Assembly (NCBI GenBank): GCA_921293015.1
Contig: OV121089.1
Coordinates: 40,286,520 to 40,350,519 of the forward strand
DNA length: 64,000 nucleotides
Origin: Phorcus lineatus
Taxonomy: Eukaryota; Mollusca; Gastropoda; Trochida; Trochidae
Direction of reading: 5' to 3'
Shown: positions 34,318 to 46,500 of the stretch, piece by piece
How positions within the stretch are numbered: the stretch's first letter is position 1
Layout of the letters: every line of letters begins with the position of its first letter
Notes under the pieces: model-generated
The model's input: the letters and a program-made list of their open reading frames with translations, nothing else
What the model was told of the DNA's origin: nothing
Database searches by the model: none
Made by a program: the position numbers and the translations under genes

Positions 34318-34978
34318 CAGATATATATTCGGCTTCGATGATTCTTTCCCACGAATTCAACACACAACGCCAGCTATTAAAAATTTCTTCATCGCAGATG
34401 CTTTCAAATGGTATAAGAATCAGTACCGGATATATATTCGGCTTCGCTGATTCTTTCCGACGAATTTAACACACAACATCAGTGATTAATAATTTCTTCA
34501 TTGCCGATGCTTTCAAATGATATAAGAATCAATACCGGATATACATATATATTCGGCTTCGCTGATTCTTTCCAACGAACTCAACACACAACAACAGTGA
34601 TTAACAATTTCTTCATTGCAGATGCTTTCAAATGATATAAGAATCAATACCGGATATTTATTCGGCTTCGGTGATTCTTTTCAACGAATTCAACACATAA
34701 GACCAGTGATTAAAAATTTCTTCATTGCAGATGCTTTCAAATGATATAAGAATCAATACCGGATATACATATATATTCGGCTTCGCTGATTCTTTCAAAC
34801 GAATTCAACACATAAGACCAGTGATTAATTATTTCTTCATTGCAGATGCTTTCAAATGACATAAGAATCGATACCGGATATATATTCGGCTTCGCTGATA
34901 CTTTCCAACGAATTCAGCACACAAGGCCAGTGATTGATTATTTCTTCATTGAGGATGCTTTCAAATGATATAAGATTC
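34318..34978. repeat. Satellite with alternating 109- and 115-bp units (six copies)
   Basis: The marker GGCTTCG falls at 34331, 34440, 34555, 34664, 34779 and 34888, so spacings are 109, 115, 109, 115 and 109. The 6-bp difference is an extra ACATAT before ATATATTCGG in every second unit. Units share TTCTTCATTGCAGATGCTTT and CAACACACAA. Confidence 0.9.
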
Positions 34979-35238
34979 TGATCGATACTATTATGAAATT
35001 AAGATGTTGTTCATGAATAAAAACACCCCCTGCTTTAAATTAAATCAGACAAACAAATCAAAACGTTTTACAGTGCATATATAGTTCTCCAGGTTACTAA
35101 ACATGAAAACAAGTCGCCATCCAAAGGCCTGCTATTTAATGCTTAAATCATATGACGACCATGGTGGTATTAGCTGGGTGTCACATGTTATATATATATA
35201 ATTAGGACTTTGTTAATTGAGACTGGTTTTTCATATGT

Positions 35239-35589
35239 TCATATGTATGGATCTCCCAAGATTGTGGCGACACCTCATTTTTTATGCAATGTTTAAAACA
35301 ACGATGTAAAGATATTCAGTATCAAATATGGGATAGTAAATTATGTTTATCATCATATTTTCATAACGGTTCCTCTTACAAGAGTATTCTGGAACCAGAA
35401 CCTTACATTTTAAGACTTATTTCAGATAGAGATTTACATCTCTGTAAATTTAGATGTATGTTCTTTGAAAATGAACTTTACCGTAGTTTCGAAGGCAAGT
35501 TGAACCGGTCTTCACTGGTTCGACCTAATCACATTGTTGTTGCGCAAGGCAAATTAGTTCCTCATTATATTTCTAATTTGTCATGTTAG
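35239..35589 (+). pseudogene. LINE ORF2 C-terminal remnant
   Basis: A reading frame of about 100 codons: LKQRCKDIQYQIWDSKLCLS, then EPYILRLISDRDLHLCKFRC. This matches the pattern of the region after the reverse transcriptase in many animal non-LTR elements (LKQR..D...W, then LCKFR). The RT itself is not present upstream. The assignment rests on remembered pattern only. Confidence 0.4.
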
Positions 35590-35595
35590 AATATA

Positions 35596-35724
35596 GATAA
35601 ATCCCTTCTGTATTTTATTTTGGGGTTGTATGTCGTGCATTTTCACCCCATCGGTTTGAAATTAAATTTAGGCGTGAAAATACACGACATACAACCCCAA
35701 AATAAAAAACAGAAGGGATTTATC
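35596..35724. repeat. Hairpin with about 50-bp arms
   Basis: GATAAATCCCTTCTG...TTTTGGGGTTGTATGTCGTG returns as its reverse complement at 35675-35724, with a loop of about 28 bp. Only a few mismatches are seen. Probably a foldback transposon directly after the LINE tail. Confidence 0.75.
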
Positions 35725-36074
35725 TCCTAATTTATCCTTTGTTTTTTTAGCATATTTTCACATTTGAAAGTTACTTCATATTATATTGCATAATGTTTTT
35801 AACTAACTTTAGATTCTTTTTTTTATATAAAATCACATTTTAAATTATTCGTTATCGGTTGTCAATTATTGACTTCAAGTATTTAAAGTTATTCCCAAAC
35901 TAGCTACCATAAAAGCCTCAGATAATCATTTTTTTGACCAACTGCGGCTGCCATAATTATATTTGATTGCAGTAGACACTTGGATGAGATTCCTTATTTG
36001 AAGTTCTTCACTTAAATTAAGTAGAACAGTTAGTGTTGCATTTCTCACTTTTCATTTTAGTTGAAGAATGATGA

Positions 36075-36925
36075 CCTGACCAGATGCGCCAAGGAAGCAC
36101 TCCGACTACTGATTATCACCAACAAGTCCCCCACCTAGTTTGTTGCTGTCGCTTCCCACCTGTACTTTGTTGAATTTTGATCAGGTCAAATTTGGCCGTG
36201 AAAAAAATAAATATTGTGAACCTATCATATTCGTTTCTTTCATTTCTTCTTTGTTTTTAGCAACTTTCACATTTGACAGCTACTTACATATTATATTGCA
36301 TAATTTTTAAAACTAACTTTAGACTCCTTTTGATACAAACTCACTTTTGAAATATTCATTATCGGTTATCAGTTAATGACTTAAAGTATTTAAGGTGTTA
36401 AAATGACTTATTTCATCAAAATGTATTAATATTCTTTCTATCTTAAGGTGAGGTGCTAGAAGGTTGTTGTTGTTGTTGTGTATGAACTAAAGAAAAACTA
36501 ATATTCAATTCATTGTCGTTTGTGATAGTTTTCTGTTTGCATTTACATTTCTTTTTAGTTTCAAGTCTTGAATATCTTAGAAAATAATTAGTGTCATAGT
36601 TTACAACATGGTTAATATAAAAACACTTGTCATAACATGATTTAAATCAAAACACTTTTCACAACATGTTTTTAATCGAAACACTTTTCACAACCTGTTA
36701 AAACCTAAACACTTGTGACAACATGTTTTAAATCAAAACACTTTCTACAACATGTTCCAACCCAAAATGTGTTTTGATATTAAACATGTTGTGGAAAGTG
36801 TTTCCATTCTAAACATGTTGTCACAAGTGTTTTGGTTTTAAACATACTGTGACAATCCATGTGTTTAAAAAACAGGACAAGATATGTGTTTAGGTTTGTG
36901 TTTAAGAATAAAACACCATTTTTGC
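36075..36925. repeat. Left arm of a large inverted repeat around copy B exon 1
   Basis: Runs from a coding-like end (AAGGAAGCACTCCGACTACT) through an AT-rich part and a block of about 29-bp units (AACATGTTGTGAAAAGTG and its complement) to the terminus CACCATTTTTGCGGTG. The reverse complement of this order appears at 40006-41125. Part of it (36245-36395) is also repeated directly at 35735-35890. Confidence 0.8.
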
Positions 36926-37546
36926 GGTGTAGATAAGCGCATAAATACATTCAACCGTAGACACAAATACATATCAAGTAAGTTTGTTTGCTAATGCGAG
37001 CCTACGACTTTAATTCAAAAAGTACCAATACACTCACAGACTGGTAATACCGAACTATTTTACATGATAATGTTCGCCAGTGTTGGGTGCTTACAATTGA
37101 ATGACATTGAGGACTAGATAAAACATATAATTGATTCACGTTCGATAAAATGCCCATAAGAAAAGTAATGTTAGTTGTATTCATAGGGTATTCATGTGCA
37201 GTGAAGAGAAAAGTGTAGTTTTTATCTTTTCGCGAAACGAATTCTCAAATTCAATACAATCCTTAAAGCCTTGTAGACGCCTTGGTGATTTAACAGCCCA
37301 TCTAAATATTCACTGAACAGGTATTTCGAATTTTATTGTAAACAGTTTTTGTAAGGATGCAATTCAGTTCTACAATTATTTTTTTCAGGCATTTTGTGCT
37401 GACTGATCATATCACCACATTAACGCTTCCGTCACGTGGCAATGCATGACGCGCATTTGTAGAGATTTTATTCAAAACCGAGTGACGCCAACCACACATT
37501 TGAAGAACGTGTCCACCATCGTGTCGCCGTTGAAGCTGTTGTCAGA

Positions 37547-40500
37547 ATGGTAAGATATTTCTTAATCAATCTCCTACCTGAAACCGTTCCACACTCAAAC
37601 ATTTCAAATAATGAAATGAGATAAATCATGTACTTTCGTATTTACGTAGTTGACGGGTGTTACGACGAAACCCCAATGGGTGATGAACATAGAATTATGT
37701 TGTCGAGACAACCTAACACATTATTTGACACCTAGATATTTTCACAACACTTGGAAAATATAATGCCAAAAATGGCAATGTTACATTTGATCATCTAAAT
37801 GGCATGTATATCTCATTTCATTCATTATTAAGAGGTTTTTCAATTTAGATCTGTCAGAGAGGTATTGAAAATAACAACAGCTTAACTACCGTTAGTTGGA
37901 CCTTGATTTGTGCCCAAGCGGAAAGGGCGAGTTGGTTAACTGCTGGTACGATCAGTGTAAGTGTGGATGGCTCTTGGGGTACAGATCGAACTTTGTTTCA
38001 CATGTGACTTGATTAGTAAAAAAGTAAAATAATTTGTAAAATTGCAGATAGCATAATCAAAAATATAACAACGTTGCATTTGTTCACTTTATAGATAAAT
38101 ACATAACTACATCTGGAGTCCGTGTTTAAACATTACTAATATTACTGAACATTTGATAATGAAAGCCATATTTTCGATTGGAACATTTTAATTAGAGCAT
38201 ATTAAAGATCGACTGAAATGACCCATGGCAACTTTCGTGATTCATAAAATACGTATTCTAATTTGCCAGTAACGTGAGTTTAGATTTTCGAAATCGGCCT
38301 ATAAACAACTTTGATAGGGCTTGTTCCAATCGCCAGCTAATTAGCACCAGTGAACAGAAGTATAACCTCCTTAATGAAAAAAACAACAAGAAATCTCACA
38401 TTCTAAACAATTGTTTAAACATATCTAAAGTCATCCAAGCAACTCAAACCTCCGATGAATTGATGTTAAATATATCTTTAATTATTTGTATTGCTCCAAG
38501 CGGAAGACAGTGTTTAAATGTGATGCTTTGCACACAATCCAATAGCATGTGTACATCAATTACGACGTCTGCAAAATGTTGTCACAACAATCAGACTGGT
38601 TTCACTAGTCTTATTTTTTTATGACACACAGGTTGCCGTTATATAATCCTATCGCATTCAATTTCAGTTCTTCATTTAATGGTCTCTAATTATACCTTTT
38701 GAATTTTAAAGCCTTGGACCCACCAAGCGGAATATATGTCCAGTCATAATGTCGTAACTCTTGGCATTCGACTGCTACTTAGTTTATTGTCACCGCGTTC
38801 AGTCATTTTGAACCAATGAACTTATATGAATGATATATTCAACCGATAAATCAAGAGAAGGAGATTTGGCTCATGCACTTCTACGGACGATGACACACAT
38901 TTAAAAAAGTACATCGTGAATAACGGGTACCAAGATTACATAGTATGTTTCTAACGCTTGCGCCAGGTATGTTTTCATGTCATTGATTGTTAAATTCGAA
39001 GAGAGAGATATTGCAACACGGTGTGAGAAGTTATACTAGCTAACAATATAAAATACGTTAGTTAAATACAAACGAATCATCCACTTACTACTACGTTGTC
39101 ATAAATTGAAGTGAAAAAAGTATTTACATTCTCTCCCGTTTATTACAAAAACTTTCATTTTTTTCGAGACAATGGAGAACTTCATATCGATAATAAATGT
39201 TGTAACACTACGTGATATCCCATAGTAATGGATCTCTCACCGACCAAGTTCTAAACCTTTTTGATATAAACCCACCGAAGAAAACCGCGTCCAAGGATTG
39301 TCAAAGTCCAATCAAAATGAATTTGACGACTAAGAGGGAAAGTTGATATCATGAAGCAGTTACATGTGGTATTTTGGAATTCGTTCGGTCATTCTATTGC
39401 CTCTATTTTGCTTTTGAATTAGCTTAAAAATACAGAGAAAATCAAAGGGCTGGACTTTCAGCTGACGACTAGCACGTCACACACTGGGCGTGGCTTCGAA
39501 TCATGCTTCGGTGATTTTGTCTAAGCGTTCGCCAGGCTCAGTAGGCGGTTATCCAAAACAGGGGTATAAAAGGTCTTCTAGTAGTTGAATTATTTTCTCA
39601 GTTTTTAGCTCTATTGATTCTCATAAGTGAAGCGACAACAGATAATAATTTTTAATAATCACAGTTATGCGTTACATCTCCTCTTTAACTTGAGATTGTA
39701 TCATTTTGGTCATTTATGCCCCACCTCATTCTTCAAATTTGTCATTAGTTAGAGTTTAAATTTTTAAGTTGAATTTATCTTTCAGAGATTTATTCTTACG
39801 TACAAACTGCTGAATTTGACAAGAGATGGAAATACGAATTTGAATTTGAGCAAAATCATACATGTTAGTTAGCAATCGGACCATTCGTGAATTCATTTCA
39901 AACAAGCGTGTGTCCACCGTTTGATATTTTTTTGCTTTCGAAGCCAAATTGGGAGAGCGAGCAAACCATTTTGCATTCCAATTCTGTAGTGCAATTTTTC
40001 CATACACTGCAAAAATGGTGGAATTAAACACAAACCCAAACACATATCTTGTCTTGTTTTTTAAACTCATGGATTTTCAAAACATTTTTAAATCCAAAAC
40101 ACATTCGTAAAGTGTTTGATATCAAAACACGTTTTAGGTTAGAACATGTTGTAGAAAGTGTTTTGATTTAAAAAATGTTGTGTAAGTGTTTGATTTTAAA
40201 CATGTTGTGAAAAGTGTTATGATTTAAAATATGTTGTGAAAAGTGTTTTAATTTAAAACATGTTGTGACAAGTGTTTTGGTATTAACCATGTTATAAACT
40301 ACAGAGCAAAAATGGCGTTTTAATCTTAAACACAAACCTAAACAGATATCTTGTCCTGTTTTTAAATACATGGATTGTCACAACATGTTTAAGACCAAAA
40401 CACTTTTCACAACATGTTTAAAATCAAAACACTTTCACCAATATGTTTAATATCAAAACACATTTTGGGTTGGAACATGTTGTAGAAAGTGTTTTGATTT

Positions 40501-43500
40501 AAAACATGTTGTGAAAAGTGTTTTCATTTAAAACATGTTTTGAAAAGTTTTTTCATTTACAACATGTTGTGACAGGGGTTGGTATTAACCATGTTGTAAA
40601 ATATGAAACTAATTATTTTCTAAGATATTCAAGACTTGAAACTATAAAGAAATGTAAATGCAAACAGACAACTATCACAATCGGCAATGACTTATTAGTT
40701 TAGAATATTAGTTTTGCAAGTTTTTCTTTAGTTCATAAACAACCTTCTAGCACCTCACCTTAAGATAGAAAGAATATTAATTCATTTTGATGAAATAAAT
40801 TATTTTAACACCTTAAATACTTTAAGTCAATAACTGATAACCGAAAATGAATAATTCAACAGTGGGTTCTATCAAAAGGAATCTAAAGTTAGTTTAAAAA
40901 TTATGCAATATAATATGAAGTAACTTTCAAATGTGAAAATATGCTAAAAAAAAAAAGAAGAAATGAAAGATAAGAATATGATAGGTTCACAATATTTATT
41001 TTTTCACGGCCAAATTTGACCTGATCAAAATTCACCAAAGTACAGGTGGGAAGCGACAGCAACAAACTAGGTGGGGGACTTATTGGTGACAATCAGTAGT
41101 CGGAGTGCTTCCTTGGCGCAGCTGCACACGATTCAATCAGTATATAAAGATGTTGCCAATGTTTTGCTTATGACCCCATAAAAATGCAATCAGCAAACGC
41201 AGCCTTAAAGAACCACTCCGTGATTTTCATAACATATTATATTTACCTTTGATTCGAACTTTAATGTCATACAATGTATGTGGTGATATAAAAGCAAAAC
41301 ATATTAACTTTTCATGTGCAAAAGACTTATATAAATTCACTTGTATGTACAAAATTAGGGATAAGGGTTTATTCAAGTTCTTTCTTAACAGTATTCGAAA
41401 GTAAATTGGTAACAAATGAAACTGATATAGCACGTTTATTGTCAATAAAGTGGTTCTAAAATCGAGTCGAGATCGTCTAAGGTACGAAGTCACCAACAGA
41501 ACATTTCTCCTCGCACCGAATGCCGATATCATTTTTGGAGTGATAGACTATTTTCAGCGCAGCTGTGGAGTCTAAGAGGTAGTCCCCCATAACCCCTACA
41601 GCCCATTACCCCTACAGTTTATCAAAACAAGTTTATGGTCCACTGCACTACTAATCTCTAGTTTGTTACCTTCTGCAACACAATGGACACACCCAGACTG
41701 ATTCTTTATTACCTTTATCTGTATAGATAATTGGTACATAATGAAAACGTTATTGGTACAGGTTGTGGATGTTGAACATGGAGACAATAAAATAAGAATT
41801 TCTTGAAAGGCATTTAGTTGGTGTAGTCATCCATGATATTGTCTGTATCAATAAAATAAGAGTATTAAGGTGGATGTACAATTACAACATCATAAATTAC
41901 TTATCAAATTATTTCTCAATAAAGTAGTCTTGAATAAATATTTACCCAAGTTACACAATATCTTTACATTATTACAACTAAAAAGTTGAATAAACTTTAT
42001 TACTGATGGACATTTGTATAAGGTTTGATATATAATATTCTATAGTTGATATACGATGGACGAAATGGAATTCGTCTTCTATATCATCTTTACACATTAG
42101 ACGTCAAATTCTTGACACCCCGGGTTTCCATTAAATTGAAGGACATTCAATATATTTACATATATACATTTTCATGCATACATTTGTCCAAACATATTTC
42201 ATATTTTATGTTTAAACCAAATTATTTCAAATTTAAATTAATACCTTTATTTTCATATGTTCATTTTATCATATTCCATGCTGTCCATCAAAATGTCACA
42301 AACATGTTTCTCTGAAAAAGCCGCTACCACTTCTACTCTGAAAGGGCCATTGAGTATTTTAGTGTACATTTTTTCAAAAACGCCTAAACATTATATCAAT
42401 CGGAAGATTATTGATTCGGCTACAACATGTTATGTGAGAAATAGTATATATACCACGATAGTTTAGTGTAATTATATTTCACCCGCACGAGTAGCGCGCG
42501 CTAATGAATTAGATCTTTGTCAAATCGGTGTCATTTTCATATAGTCTACAATCAAAATAAAAGACATTTGCCACCAGATAATATAGAAATTAAATCGTAA
42601 CTGTATTCGAATTCCATGCCGGAACCGTGTCTCTCACAGAAATTTATCCGTTTTCAAACAAAATCGCAAGTGTGACATTCTCAGTAATGATTGCAAATGG
42701 AAGGGACACTATCAAACAGTATATAACGGGACCATCTCAAACAATTTGTTTTTATATTATTTAAATAACACGCATTTTTACATCCATGAAAATACATAAA
42801 TTTCAAACAAGAAATAAGATTTGTTATGTGAGAAATAGTATATATACCACGATAGTTTAGTCTAATTATATTTCACCCGCACGAGTAGCGCGCGCTAATG
42901 AATTATGATGTTATTATGCGGATTTTCCTTTTCTGTGTACTACGTAAGCTCGGGTTTTAGTGATAACAAATAAACAAATACAATTTCTTTTCTTAAATTA
43001 TTATAAACACTTGAAATTCGTGAAAACAAATAAGCATAATTTTCTTTACACAAAAATGTGACTTAAACTTGCAAAACCAAAATAAGATGTTGATATTGTT
43101 AATTTAATATGAAACATATTCACGTTACATATGCAAAAATGTTTCGTCAAAGACTAAGAAATTATAATAGATTCAGTTGTCACAAGATGGGTTATGCTAA
43201 TTATCTCGCCTTGCTCTAAGGAAATCGAAAGGTTTATAAGAGTAACGCGATCAACTTGGTCATGATGTATTTTATTGAAAAAAACGTTCAATGGGCGCGC
43301 CTTATATGAATAGTCAAGTATTCTGCCCATCTTAAAACGAATCAAACTCAAAGTAAAGCGGGTTTGACTTTCAAATCAATCATAAATGTGTTTCGCCGTT
43401 TTGACTTTCCTTTTGTAAAGGTCTTTGAACAAGATGGATTTTTGGCACTATTTTTAATTTATATAAACATACTTTGTGGCCCTTTAATCACCTGTTAGGG

Positions 43501-46500
43501 TGAGTCAATCAATACAGATAGGAAACTGTCTGTGTTGTTTTAACAAGCTGTATGGAACTGAGGTGTAGGGGTAATGGGTTGTAGGGATTAACCGCGTATA
43601 AGACAATGGCTACACTTCCGGTTATTAAATTTAGCGGGAATATTCAATGCGAACGAGTGAATCCTAAAACCATCAATTTCCATTACTATTTTGACAGTAA
43701 TTATTGAGTTCGCATTCGGTACGACTCACTCAATTTCTTACACCAAACATAAACTTCCGGTTGAACTATTGGTGCGAAATGCAAGCAGGCAAATTTGTTT
43801 AAACTACCAACAGATGTAAATAGAATGGTAATAATAAAAGAAGTTTATATTTATTAAAACAGCGAAATTATATCAATTCACGACTGCTAAGACTTTCAAA
43901 TTTTCCGAAGTGCCGATTAAAAAGAGCATGATAATGTAAGGAATATTTCGAGCTTTCCTAAACTTAGATTTAGTAGATTTGAATTCGCTTAACTGTACTG
44001 AAGACTAACTTAGTGGCTAAATGGTATATAAGTCTTTATTTCCGAAACTGAAAGTTTTACAAACCTTAAATCTTGTGTAAAGACTCCGTGGCCTATGACA
44101 TATATCAACTGTGGATATATTCACTTCTTAATTATCTGTGCTGACTTTTTTAGATTTATGTTTAATATTTATCTAATTTTTAAACTGGAGCCTGATGAGT
44201 AAGCCATTGGTTTTTTGGGTGGCGAATTGATAAAACCAGACATCTTGGAGTTTTAAAAAAACTCCTGCAAATATTCTAAGTCAGTATTGCCGCAAAAATG
44301 CCGCAGAGAGACAAAATTCTCATTTCAGACTGGTGGTCACCAAGAAAATTTCTAATTACAAAAAAGCCGCACTAATTCCGCAAAGAATTATCATAATGCC
44401 GCACATGAAAAGCTGCATAAATTCCGCAACTATTTGGTAAAGCTGCACGAGAAAATGACAAAGTCACAAAGCCGCATAAAATCCGCAAGGATGCCGCAAA
44501 GAGGTTGCGGCAAAAGTGGGGCTTTACAAGAAGCCGTGCTTTTGCCGCACTGAACCCCTTTTCGCCGCATTTTTTCTGCATGTGCCGCACAATTGCCGCA
44601 ACAGGATTCAGTCACGAATAAAATCCCTGTGATTAGATCTTTGTTAAATCGGTGTCATTTTCATATAGTCTACAATCAAAATAAAAGACATTTTCCACCA
44701 GATAATATAGAAATTAAATCGTAACTGTATTCGAATTCCATGCATGAACCGTGTTGTCTCTCACAGAAATTTATCCGTTTTCAAACAAAATCTCAGTAAT
44801 GATTGCAAATGGAAGGGACGCTATTAAACAGTATATAACGGGACCATCTGAAACAATTTGTTTTTATATTATTTAAATAACACGCATTTTTACATCCGTG
44901 AAAATACATGTACGTAAATTTCAAACATGAAATAAGATTTAATTTTTGCTCAATTACTGCAAAATTAACAAAATATGGGTCTGATGACCGGCGCAGACAT
45001 CAAGTGAGTTTTTTGACATTTTCCCCGATGCGTTCCGTAGCTGATGTTAGATTGTATTTCACGACCATTCGAGATCAAAAATAAATAAATCCTTCAACAC
45101 TAAGTTGTAAAAAGGTATTCTCTCTTTATTTTCAAATGGACTTTCTACAAGATAAAAATGATTTATCAATATCTCAATTTGACGATATCAGTGATCGGCG
45201 TCCATAAAACTAACTTCGTGCCATACAGACTTTTTGATCCGGTTTGTTTGGCCATCACAATGAGAGATGGACGCTCAAATACAAGAAATAATCGATGTTA
45301 TAAACTCATATTTGGAACATAAAAAGGTGAAAATATTCCCTACACTTCGGTATAAATTTGATAACGAGTGATACGTTGTTTGAAATATTTTCAGCACGGA
45401 TGTTAATTGGTAGCGTTCAGTGAAGAATATCCATTGCTGCGAATTACGTTGATTTTTTTTCTCCGTTTCGATGAACCTAGAAAAATTTCTTGTACAAAAT
45501 GTTATTCTGAACAAAATGATGTAAACACCTTTTTTGAAAAATGATTATTAACAAATTTTGAATATTTAGTTTTGACTTGTGAATTTGTTTTCATTTCATT
45601 CATCGACAGGTTTGAATAAGAAAAATTAAGAAGAAGTAATAACAATATTTAATAAGAAAAAAATGAATGTTACTGAGTTGTGTGAATGAATGTCACGTGA
45701 TCGTGCCGTCATTGGATTGTGAGATTTGAAGCGTGATTCATTTAGTTTGAATTAGTGTCAATGGGAGGAACACTGTCCTTGTTGTTACCCATGAAGTTAA
45801 CATTGATAACAAAACTGCAAACGGAACCACCGAAGATTGAGTTGACCTGCTGGGGATAAATTGGATATTCATTAAAATGGTTTGAGAGTAGTAAATCAAT
45901 GATATCAATCGGAACTAAAGCCAGTGACTGCTGGAGTACCTCAAAGATGAGTACTCGGACCACCTTTCTTATTTGTTTCAATTAGCAATATTAAGTGTAG
46001 GATATTGTCCTCAAAGTCTCACACGAGCCCGCGTGCCAAACTAATGGAGACTTTGAGGACAATATCTAACTTAAAACTAAGTCACTTTCAACTATTGGAG
46101 GTCGCTACCCACTGTTCAGTTTTCTTATTCAATGTAATAACATCAAAACATTGGCAACCCTTGAATAAACTATTGGAGGTTTGACATTAGTTGAAAACTA
46201 TTGGAGGGTGTCTTCGATTTATTGAGTCTATTGGAGGCAACGCAGGGGCAAGATGGAACTAATATTTACACAACTTAGTTTTAATGATGGAATTGATATT
46301 ACTATTCGTCTATTTGCAGACAACACTCCATTCTTTGTGATTACTGACTACTGATTATCTAAAAATTGCATCTTCAGATAGCATATCTAAGACGACTGAC
46401 TCCTTGGAAGTCACATTATTCCAGCAAAGCCTAACATTTTTATTCAATCGCAAAACTGTACCTGTAAACTGTAGAATGAATGGTATAACCTTAAACGAGG

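Noticed and set aside
34181..34469. Open frames across the hairpin and satellite
   Set aside because: The frame is carried by repeat units, breaks as units change length (109/115), and has no family resemblance.
34318..34978. Regularly spaced repeats that might suggest a CRISPR array
   Set aside because: Units are tandem without unique spacers, and the window is clearly eukaryotic.
38274..38624. 116-codon frame in the copy B insertion
   Set aside because: No start context, no domain and unremarkable composition; not enough to call a gene.
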